Positions 58,058 to 64,000 of a stretch of 64,000 nucleotides of DNA are shown here, piece by piece (positions within the stretch are counted from its first letter, which is position 1; every line of letters begins with the position of its first letter). Position numbers and translations under genes: made by a program. This DNA is from Archangiaceae bacterium. Its GTDB lineage: Bacteria; Myxococcota; Myxococcia; Myxococcales; Myxococcaceae. The stretch spans positions 17,678-81,677 of the forward strand of contig JAACJQ010000101.1 of the NCBI GenBank assembly GCA_016879935.1. The letters are read 5' to 3'. Under the pieces are notes generated by a model. The model saw only the letters and a list, made by a program, of their open reading frames with translations, did no database searches and was not told the origin of the DNA.

Positions 58058-58504
58058 GTGCCGAACCCCCGGGTCGTCTCCGTCGCTCCATCGTCTGTGC
58101 ACGTCACCCTGCCTCCGCTCGCGGGAAGCTACGGCCTCGACTGGCTGGTGAAGGTCGGCGATCGCGTCGAGCGAGGCCAGGTGCTCGCCTGGCTCGCGGT
58201 CACCGATCATTGCGCCCTGGTGCCGCTCGAGGCGCCGGTCGGAGGAGTGCTCACCCGGCGCTGGAGTGAGCTGATCGCCTCGGCGTCTGCCGGCATGGTG
58301 GTGGCAGCGATCGACGATGATGACGGCGTGTGCAGGGCAGCGGAGCGTCGAGCGCTGGAGCACGAGCGGCGTGTCGTGGTGGAGCGGCTCGAGACCATCG
58401 ACCGAAAGGCGCAGCACGCGACCGCAGCCGCCCTGCTCGGCCCCGAGCGGCACCGGCTGACGGCGTGGCTGGCGGCCTGCGACCAACTGCTCGCACCCGA
58501 GTAG
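58058..58504 (+). CDS. small biotinyl/lipoyl-domain-like protein
   Basis: The ~148-residue protein has an N-terminal part resembling a biotin/lipoyl attachment fold (WLVKVGDRVERGQVLAWLAV and PVGGVLTRRW), but the lysine that is usually modified is not seen in its expected loop. The C-terminus is a helical ~50-residue tail. The start is uncertain: GTG 58058 or GTG 58097, and no good ribosome site for either. It lies just past the nrdJ terminator. It may be an unmodified hybrid-fold domain or a degenerate relic. Confidence 0.5.
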   Translation: MPNPRVVSVAPSSVHVTLPPLAGSYGLDWLVKVGDRVERGQVLAWLAVTDHCALVPLEAPVGGVLTRRWSELIASASAGMVVAAIDDDDGVCRAAERRALEHERRVVVERLETIDRKAQHATAAALLGPERHRLTAWLAACDQLLAPE

Positions 58505-58540
58505 GCTCCTCGCCTGCCTTCAGGGCATCGAGGCGCACAC

Positions 58541-58996
58541 GTGACGCACTCTTTCGTTTCTGATCGCATTCGACTGTTGCTGATCGGCGTCTTCGTCGCG
58601 TTGCTCTTTGGGCCCGGCTTCGTGTCGAGCCTCGTCGACCGGTTCACCAACGCACACCCGCCCGACGTGCAGTCGATTCTCGAGGGGCTGGCGATCGTGT
58701 TCGGCCTCTGTCTTCTCTGGAGTGCCTGGCTCACCCTGCCGCCGATCGTCGTCGTCGAGGGGGTCATTCTCGAGCGGCGCAGCTTCGGGCGGCGACGGAT
58801 CGCGCTCGACGGCGTGACGCGGCTCGAACGTCAGAAGGGCACGAGGAATCGGGCGCGCTTCGACGACCTCACCCTCTTCGCCAAAGACACCGTGCGCGCG
58901 AGGCTCGATCTCATGCGCATCCGCGATGGTGACGCGCTGATCGAGCTCATTCGGCGCCTGTCGGGCGCGAAGGTCGTCACAGGCACGACGCGTTGA
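58541..58996 (+). CDS. small membrane protein with PH-like tail, hypothetical
   Basis: The 151-residue protein has two membrane helices (~8-30 and ~45-70), followed by a basic segment with beta character (VVVEGVILERRSFGRRRIALDGVTRLERQKG) and an acidic helix. This helix pair plus beta domain recalls bacterial PH-domain (DUF304-like) membrane proteins, but the match is weak. GTG 58541 is used. Function is unknown. Confidence 0.65.
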   Translation: MTHSFVSDRIRLLLIGVFVALLFGPGFVSSLVDRFTNAHPPDVQSILEGLAIVFGLCLLWSAWLTLPPIVVVEGVILERRSFGRRRIALDGVTRLERQKGTRNRARFDDLTLFAKDTVRARLDLMRIRDGDALIELIRRLSGAKVVTGTTR

Positions 58997-59163
58997 CCCT
59001 GCGCAGCGAAGACCACGTTCGCGCATCATTGGCTACCGCGCGGTGCCCACCCGCCCCCAGCCGCGACGAGATCGAGCGCGCGTCGAAGCTGTACGCCGAC
59101 ATCAACGCGCGCCGCGGCGATCTGCTCGACGTTCGCGGCGGCGGCGGTGAGCGGCCGAGGTGA
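58993..59163 (+). CDS. possible small protein or gene remnant
   Basis: A 56-codon frame starts with TTG overlapping the preceding stop (TTGA) and reads CPPAPSRDEIERASKLYADINARRGDLLD before a glycine run and TGA. The composition looks protein-like, but there is no clear ribosome site. It may be a short coupled gene or the tail of a decayed one. Confidence 0.3.
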   Translation: MTLRSEDHVRASLATARCPPAPSRDEIERASKLYADINARRGDLLDVRGGGGERPR

Positions 59164-59208
59164 GCGCCGACGACACGAAACACCTCGTCAGCGTGATGGT
59201 GAATCTCG

Positions 59209-60063
59209 TCACAAGCCCGTGAGCGGCGTCACCAGATACCGCCGCCCATTCGGCTTCGGCGCCGGCAGCTGCCCCGCGGCGATGTTCACCTGCACCGAGG
59301 GGTACAACAACCGCGGCGGAGACAGCGTGCGATCGCGCGCGGTGCGCTTCTCGACGAACGCCGGCTTCGACATCGACGCGGTCAGCTGCGCGTTCGCCTG
59401 CTTCGCGCTGCCCACCGTCGTCATCGCGCGCCACGTTCTTCCAGCTGGTGGGTAGTCATGGCCGACGAAGAGCCGCGTGTGGTCGGGCAACGAGAACAGC
59501 CGGGTCACCACCGAGTCGTACAGCGCCGCAGCGTCACCTTTCGGGAAGTCACAGCGGCCCACGCCGACGTCGTCGAGGAACAGCGCATCTCCAGTGAAGA
59601 CCGCGTCACCCACCTGAAAGCTCATGCACGCCGGCGTGTGACCGGGCGTCGCGATCGCGGTCAGCTCGAGCGCGCCCGCCGTCAGCACCTGCCGATCCTT
59701 CAGCAGCACGTCGAACTGCCGCCCATCGGCAACCAGCTCGTCGAGCGCGAAGACGTCTTTGAACACGCCCTGCACTTCGGTGATGCGTTCGCTGATGACG
59801 ACCTTCGCGCCATAGCGCTTCTTGAGCCACTGGCTCCCCGAGAGGTGGTCGGCGTGCGCGTGCGTCTCGAGCACGTGATGCACCGTGAGCTTCTGCTCGT
59901 CGACGAAGGTCGCGAGCCGCTCGACCGACTCCGTCCACAGCTTTCCGCCCGAGGGCTCGTAGTCGAGCACGGGGTCGATGATCACGGCGTCGCGCGTGGA
60001 CTCGTCGAACACGACGTAGGTGATGGTGAAGGTTCGTTCGTCGAAGAAGGGCTCGATGTACAT
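59209..60063 (-). CDS. persulfide-dioxygenase-like metallo-beta-lactamase fold enzyme
   Basis: The 284-residue MBL-fold protein has the motif THAHADH (His68, His70, Asp72, His73), GHTPACMS, GDALFLDDVGVGRCDFP and GHDYPP, the set found in ETHE1/Blh persulfide dioxygenases, which oxidise glutathione persulfide to sulfite. ATG 60063 follows GGAGA; the longer frame runs through the permease gene. TauE/SafE and rhodanese genes lie next to it, consistent with sulfide oxidation. Confidence 0.92.
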   Translation of the reverse strand: MYIEPFFDERTFTITYVVFDESTRDAVIIDPVLDYEPSGGKLWTESVERLATFVDEQKLTVHHVLETHAHADHLSGSQWLKKRYGAKVVISERITEVQGVFKDVFALDELVADGRQFDVLLKDRQVLTAGALELTAIATPGHTPACMSFQVGDAVFTGDALFLDDVGVGRCDFPKGDAAALYDSVVTRLFSLPDHTRLFVGHDYPPAGRTWRAMTTVGSAKQANAQLTASMSKPAFVEKRTARDRTLSPPRLLYPSVQVNIAAGQLPAPKPNGRRYLVTPLTGL

Positions 60064-60128
60064 GGGAGTCTCCGGGGCAGCGTCGCGAGAAAGAGCCCGA
60101 ACCCCCGTCGAACGATTCTGACGCCTCG

Positions 60129-60866
60129 TCATCCGAGCAGGCCGGCCGCCGCGAACGCCATGCCCAGCGCGACCACGACGGCCAACACCGCGAACCCGAT
60201 CTTCAGCGGCTTCTCTGGAAGTCGGGCCGAGAGCGGCGCACCGACGAGGGCTCCGAGCACCGCGCCTGCGGCCATGGGCGCGACGAGCCAGAGCGGGGCG
60301 TGGCCGGCGGCGAGGTGGGTGACGGCGCCCGAGAGGCTGCTCGCGGCGATCACCGCCATCGACGTACCGATCGCGCGATGGAGCGGAACGGCCGCGAGCA
60401 GCGTGAGGGCTGGCACGATGAGAAAGCCGCCCCCGACGCCGAGAAAGCCGGTGAGGACTCCCGTCGCGAAGCCGACCCCCAACAAGAGCGGCGTGGAGCC
60501 CGGAGCCCCCGTACCTTCCGGGCGCTTGCGCAGCATCGAGCCGACCGCGACGAGCAGCACGAGCGCGAAGAGGCCCATCGTCACCCGCTCCGGCACCAGC
60601 ACGTGCAGCCTCGCGCCCGCCACCGCCCCGGCGATCGACGGCGCACCGAACAACCCGGCGACCCGCCAGTCGACCCGCTTCGCCCGCCCGTGCGAAATCG
60701 ACCCGGCGACCGCAGCGGCGAAGACGACGGCCAGGCCTGCGCCCGTCGCCACCGTCATCGACTCCGAGAAGACGACCATCAACGCAGGCACCGCGAGAAT
60801 GCCCCCGCCCGCGCCCAGGAGCGCGAAGACGACTCCGAGCACGAGGCCAACCACGAAGGCGAGCAT
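60129..60866 (-). CDS. TauE/SafE family permease
   Basis: The 245-residue protein has about eight membrane helices and the paired glycine-rich motifs FALLGAGGGILAVPAL and GFLGVGGGFLIVPAL typical of TauE/SafE anion exporters. ATG 60866 (MLAFVVGLVLG) gives a membrane start; an upstream frame to 60971 adds a charged leader. It is 65 bp from the persulfide dioxygenase gene on the same strand. Export of sulfite or another sulfur anion is the likely role. Confidence 0.93.
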   Translation of the reverse strand: MLAFVVGLVLGVVFALLGAGGGILAVPALMVVFSESMTVATGAGLAVVFAAAVAGSISHGRAKRVDWRVAGLFGAPSIAGAVAGARLHVLVPERVTMGLFALVLLVAVGSMLRKRPEGTGAPGSTPLLLGVGFATGVLTGFLGVGGGFLIVPALTLLAAVPLHRAIGTSMAVIAASSLSGAVTHLAAGHAPLWLVAPMAAGAVLGALVGAPLSARLPEKPLKIGFAVLAVVVALGMAFAAAGLLG

Positions 60867-60960
60867 GGCGACGTGAGCCTGCCACCGATGAAGACGGTTC
60901 CCCGGAATCTTCCGTCGCGCGGCCTGGCTCTCGTCGTCGACCGCATCACCCGGAGCCCAC

Positions 60961-61230
60961 ATGATCGACACGATTCACCACCGCAAACTCGTCGCTGACG
61001 GCGCGCTCCTGCTCGACGTCCGCACGCCTTCGGAGTTCAGGGAGCAACACGTTCCACACGCGCTCAACGTGCCGGTGCAGGAGCTGCCCGGCCGCCTCCA
61101 CGAGCTCGGCCCCACGACGCGGCCGATTGTCGTCTATTGCCGCAGCGGCGGTCGAAGCGCGCAGGCGACGGCGATGCTCCGCCAGGCCGGCTACCAGGTG
61201 AAGGACATCGGCCCGATGACTGCGTGGTGA
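60961..61230 (+). CDS. single-domain rhodanese sulfurtransferase
   Basis: The 89-residue rhodanese has an active-site loop CRSGGRS with Cys60 and a conserved LLLDVRTPSEFREQHVPHALNVP. It moves sulfane sulfur, for example between thiosulfate or persulfides. It is divergent from the TauE/SafE gene (94 bp) and completes a likely sulfide-detoxification cluster with the MBL enzyme. Confidence 0.94.
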   Translation: MIDTIHHRKLVADGALLLDVRTPSEFREQHVPHALNVPVQELPGRLHELGPTTRPIVVYCRSGGRSAQATAMLRQAGYQVKDIGPMTAW

Positions 61231-61263
61231 GCGCCAACGACGAACGGGAGTAGGCTCGACCTC

Positions 61264-61965
61264 GTGCAGAAGGGGCCCATTCTCATCGTCGACGACGACC
61301 CGAACCTCAGGGAGGTCGTGCGCGTCGCGCTCGAGCTGCAGCACTTCGAGATCGTCGAAGCGAGCGACGGCAAAGCAGGCGTCGAGGCGTTTCAGAAGCA
61401 TCACCCGATCGCGGTCGTGCTCGATCTCATGATGCCCGAGCTCGATGGCTTCGAGGTCTGCCGGCGCATTCGCGCGACCAGCCGGGTGCCGATCGTCTTT
61501 CTCTCTTCGCGTGACGACGAGCTCGACCGGGTGCTGGGCCTCGAGCTGGGTGGCGACGACTACGTCACCAAGCCATTTTCTCCCCGAGAGCTGGTGGCGC
61601 GCGTGAAGGCGGTGCTCCGACGCGCCGAGCCCGTCAGTGCGCCGGCCGCCGCCGACGAGACGAAGAAGGAGCGCACGCTCTCACGGGGGCCGCTCTCGCT
61701 CGACTTCGAGGCGTGGCGCGCGTTCTGGAACGGCGCCGAGGTCACCCTCACGGTCATGGAGTTCAACCTGCTCGCCGCCCTGCTCCGCGCGCCGACGAAG
61801 GCCTTCAGTCGCGATGAGCTGATCGACCGCGCCTACGAGGGCGTCGTGGTGAGCGATCGCACCGTCGACAGTCACATTCGCCGCGTTCGCCAGAAGTTCG
61901 CCGCCGTCGGAGGCACGGTCGTCGAGACGGTGCACGGCATCGGCTACCGCCTGGGCCTGCCGTGA
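61264..61965 (+). CDS. OmpR-family response regulator
   Basis: The 233-residue protein has a receiver domain (~5-115) with phospho-acceptor Asp54 in VVLDLMMPELDG, acidic DDD pocket residues 10-12 and Lys in the TKPFSP loop. A winged-helix domain (~135-233) has RTVDSHIRRVRQKF and HGIGYRL. GTG 61264 is used, 33 bp after the rhodanese gene. Its stop overlaps the histidine kinase start (GTGA), so the pair is coupled. Confidence 0.95.
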   Translation: MQKGPILIVDDDPNLREVVRVALELQHFEIVEASDGKAGVEAFQKHHPIAVVLDLMMPELDGFEVCRRIRATSRVPIVFLSSRDDELDRVLGLELGGDDYVTKPFSPRELVARVKAVLRRAEPVSAPAAADETKKERTLSRGPLSLDFEAWRAFWNGAEVTLTVMEFNLLAALLRAPTKAFSRDELIDRAYEGVVVSDRTVDSHIRRVRQKFAAVGGTVVETVHGIGYRLGLP

Positions 61966-63521
61966 CCTGGCGCCCCCGCTTGTGGATGGTGCTCGCTGCG
62001 GTCGCGGTCGTCGCGATGGTTGCGGCGATCGGCGGCCTGTCGATCGTGCGGTTCTACGACGATCAGCTCGTGCGCCAGACCGAGGGAGAGCTGCTCGCGC
62101 AGGGCGCCGTGCTCTCCGAGGTGTTCGCGCTGCAGATCGCCCAGCGCCTCGAAGACGAGAACACCTATGGCGTCGTGGCGACGGTGCAACGGCCCCGCGC
62201 GGCAGATCCAACGCTCACGCCGCTCGTGCCGATGCTGCGGGCGAACGATCCCGTGCTCCCCTCGCCCCCGCCCGCGCCACCTGCAACCCAGGCCCCCGAC
62301 CCCATCGCCAAAGACGCCGCGCTCGCGATGGGGAGCCTCGTCGAAGAGGTGAGCAAGACGACGCTCGCGGGCCTGCGGCTGGTCGACGTGAACGGTGTGG
62401 TGCTGACGTCGAGCCAGGAGGACGTCGTCGGGCACTCCGTCGAGAGCCGGGTCGAGTTCCAGCGTGCGCTCACCGGAGAAGCCGTCAGCCTGCTGCGCGA
62501 GCGCACGCCCGACCCGAAAGACTCGGCGCTGGAAGGGCTGTCGCGATCGAACGCCATTCGTGTGGTGGTGGCGCTGCCCGTCGTTCGACACGGCCGGGTC
62601 TGGGGCGTGGTGATGCTGCTGCGCACGCCGATGACGCTCGCGAAGGCCGTGTACGGCGATCGCAAGAGCCTCGGAGCGACGACGGCCGTGCTGCTCGCGG
62701 TGATCGCGCTCGTGGTGCTCGGGCTCTCGATCGTCGTCGTTCGGCCAGTGCGCGCGCTCGTGAAGCAGACACGCGCGATCGCCTCTGGCGACGTCGACGG
62801 GTCGCGGCCGATTCCGAGCCCGCGCGTGGCCGAGCTGGCAGAGCTCTCGGTCAGCCTCGCCTCGATGGCCGCACTGCTCGATCAACGTGCAAAGTACATT
62901 CAGGGCTTCACCTCGAGCGTCTCGCACGAGTTCAAGACGCCGCTCGCCGCGATGCACGGCGCGATCGAGCTGCTCACCGACGATCACGACGCGCTCTCGC
63001 CCGAGCAGCGCATGAAGTTCCTCACCAACATTCGCGCAGACGTCGATCGCCTGACCCGTCTCGTGGAGCGTCTGCTGCTGCTCGCCCGCGCCGACGTCGC
63101 CAGTGCCAACGCCGAGATCGCCGACGTGACGAGCATCGTTCGCCAGCTCGAGCAGCCACGCGTTCGCATCACCAGCGACGAGGCGCTGCGCGCGAAGATC
63201 CCCGCTGACGCGTTGAAGGCGACGCTGGGCCACCTCGTCGAGAACGGGCTCAAACACGCAGGGCCGACGGCGACCATCGACGTGAAGGCGACGCGGGCCG
63301 GCGAACGCATCGTGATCGACGTGAGTGACGATGGCCCCGGCATCTCGGAGGCGAACGAGACGCGCATCTTCGAGCCCTTCTTCACCACCGCGCGTGCGAC
63401 GGGCGGAACGGGCCTGGGGCTGTCGATCGCGGCAGCCCTGCTGAAGGCGTTCTCGGGCAGCGTGACGCTCGCGAGGCCCGCGCGTGGGGCGCAGTTTCAC
63501 GTCGAGGTTCGCGCCGCGTGA
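61962..63521 (+). CDS. sensor histidine kinase
   Basis: The 519-residue protein has two membrane helices (~8-30 and ~238-260) flanking a periplasmic sensor domain of ~205 residues. A HAMP (~262-312), the H-box with His322 (SSVSHEFKTPLAAMHG), and an ATPase domain follow with N-box HLVENGLKHAG, DDGPGI and GTGLGLS. It pairs with the upstream response regulator. The ligand is unknown; the sensor contains a proline-rich insert (~95-110). Confidence 0.95.
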   Translation: MTWRPRLWMVLAAVAVVAMVAAIGGLSIVRFYDDQLVRQTEGELLAQGAVLSEVFALQIAQRLEDENTYGVVATVQRPRAADPTLTPLVPMLRANDPVLPSPPPAPPATQAPDPIAKDAALAMGSLVEEVSKTTLAGLRLVDVNGVVLTSSQEDVVGHSVESRVEFQRALTGEAVSLLRERTPDPKDSALEGLSRSNAIRVVVALPVVRHGRVWGVVMLLRTPMTLAKAVYGDRKSLGATTAVLLAVIALVVLGLSIVVVRPVRALVKQTRAIASGDVDGSRPIPSPRVAELAELSVSLASMAALLDQRAKYIQGFTSSVSHEFKTPLAAMHGAIELLTDDHDALSPEQRMKFLTNIRADVDRLTRLVERLLLLARADVASANAEIADVTSIVRQLEQPRVRITSDEALRAKIPADALKATLGHLVENGLKHAGPTATIDVKATRAGERIVIDVSDDGPGISEANETRIFEPFFTTARATGGTGLGLSIAAALLKAFSGSVTLARPARGAQFHVEVRAA

Positions 63522-63553
63522 CGCGTCGATGCCGGACTGCAAATCTGGGGCAC

Positions 63554-64000
63554 ATGCGAATCGTCGTCGCCCTGCTGACGGTCAGCTGCGCGAGCGCCTG
63601 TGTCCAGGTTCCCGAGGGGGTCTTCTTCGCCTGTGGCGCAGACGGCGCGTGTCCCGCCGGGCTCGTGTGTACCCCGATGGCAGAGGGTCGCTATTGCCTG
63701 CCTGCTGATGGCGGCGGCGCAACGGCTGGCGGGCGGGCGGGCGTCGCGGCCGGTGGGAGCGCTGGCGGCGCAGCGGGCGGCAACGCAGGCGGCACGGCCG
63801 GTGGGAGCGCAGGCGGTACGGCCGGTGGAAGCGCAGGCGGTACGGCTGGTGGAAACGCAGGCGGCACGGCCGGTGGAAGCGCAGGCGGTACGGCCGGTGG
63901 AAGCGCAGGCGGTACGGCCGGGGGGAGCGCAGGCGGCACGGCCGGTGGAAGCGCAGGCGGTACGGCCGGTGGTCGCGCAGGCGGTACGGCCGGGGGAAGC
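63554..64000 (+). CDS. Gly/Ala/Thr-repeat lipoprotein (partial, runs off window)
   Basis: At least 149 codons are visible with no stop. A short hydrophobic leader with a lipoprotein-like cysteine (LLTVSCASAC) is followed by a Cys-rich region (CGADGACPAGLVC and EGRYCLP), then GGTAGGSA-type repeats. This matches the myxobacterial layout of signal, small disulfide region and flexible spacer before a globular domain beyond the edge. ATG 63554 is chosen; GGGG lies just upstream. Confidence 0.7.
   Translation, partial: MRIVVALLTVSCASACVQVPEGVFFACGADGACPAGLVCTPMAEGRYCLPADGGGATAGGRAGVAAGGSAGGAAGGNAGGTAGGSAGGTAGGSAGGTAGGNAGGTAGGSAGGTAGGSAGGTAGGSAGGTAGGSAGGTAGGRAGGTAGGS
63788..64000 (+). repeat. 24-bp tandem repeat encoding GGTAGGSA
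   Basis: Eight full 24-base units plus a partial ninth (from 63980) run to the right edge; most differences are synonymous or change S to N or R. The array probably continues beyond the window. Confidence 0.92.

Noticed and set aside
55110..58091. A 993-codon open frame antisense to nrdJ
   Set aside because: It is a by-product of high-GC codon use; the composition is Arg/Val/His-rich and the plus strand encodes a full class II RNR.
61944..63542. 532-codon minus-strand frame across the histidine kinase
   Set aside because: It has Arg/Glu/His-rich shadow composition; the plus strand has all kinase motifs.
63788..64000. 24-bp array as a CRISPR
   Set aside because: Units are contiguous, without unique spacers, and in frame with a lipoprotein gene.

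Overview
The window is strongly GC-rich, densely coded bacterial DNA with little intergenic space and frequent GTGA/ATGA start-stop overlaps. The gene content points to a member of the Myxococcota. The evidence is a MYXO-CTERM-type C-terminus on one exported protein, lipoproteins with DAG or GGx/TAGG low-complexity spacers, two Hanks-type kinases of which one has the HRDVSPQN catalytic loop, GYF/zinc-finger/TPR proteins and a sigma-54 enhancer-binding protein. I assign the phylum from these traits only; there is no rRNA in the window.

Layout. 1-4.1 kb: a V4R-type sigma-54 activator with a coupled small gene, divergent from a pirin gene that has a well-formed -24/-12 promoter and a pair of upstream 13-bp sites; then a slipin. 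4.1-12.3 kb: mixed housekeeping and membrane genes (DUF1295, CBS pair, DUF697-SCP2 fusion, M32 carboxypeptidase, a Ser/Thr kinase, a GT22-type mannosyltransferase homologue). 12.3-19.3 kb: a minus-strand translation island. A giant zinc-finger/GYF/TPR protein gene is followed by serS, tRNA-Ser(UGA), tRNA-Ser(GCU), tRNA-Arg(ACG), tadA, tRNA-Ser(CGA), tRNA-Ser(GGA), the SRP RNA gene and a terminator. The seryl-tRNA synthetase thus sits with a full serine tRNA set, and TadA sits 20 bp from its usual substrate tRNA. 19.4-33.7 kb: a GT2 transferase, exported proteins and lipoproteins, nadA followed by three zinc-ribbon genes, a metallothionein-like secreted peptide, a multi-pass membrane protein, a second Ser/Thr kinase and an LPMO-like exported protein.

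33.7-38.8 kb holds beta-oxidation-type enzymes in two divergent sets (3-hydroxyacyl-CoA dehydrogenase and enoyl-CoA hydratase on minus; MDR oxidoreductase and thiolase on plus). 39-46.2 kb is a run of minus-strand genes: an AlkX/YcaQ-like glycosylase, a TPR protein, an odd 573-residue Ala/Gly/Thr-rich protein, a CutA protein with an extra C-terminal domain, and an ECF sigma factor with a coupled unknown protein. 46.3-54.5 kb: a class III nucleotidyl cyclase, a PPP-type phosphatase, a GT-C-like membrane protein, a kappa-GST-like isomerase, an ATP-grasp-like protein, a Bax-inhibitor-1 protein, an AbiEi/DUF559 protein and a thioredoxin-like [2Fe-2S] ferredoxin.

54.5-58.1 kb: a 620-bp regulatory region (perfect 16-bp palindrome, paired NrdR-like boxes, sigma-70-type promoter, structured leader) drives a B12-dependent ribonucleotide reductase that ends at a clear terminator. 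59.2-61.2 kb: a sulfur module with a persulfide-dioxygenase-like MBL enzyme, a TauE/SafE permease and a rhodanese. 61.2-63.5 kb: a two-component system. The right edge cuts a lipoprotein gene inside a 24-bp tandem repeat.

The items most worth following are the serine-decoding island, the predicted sigma-54 activator/pirin circuit, the nrdJ regulatory region, the zinc-ribbon triplet after nadA and the ECF/unknown/CutA set.
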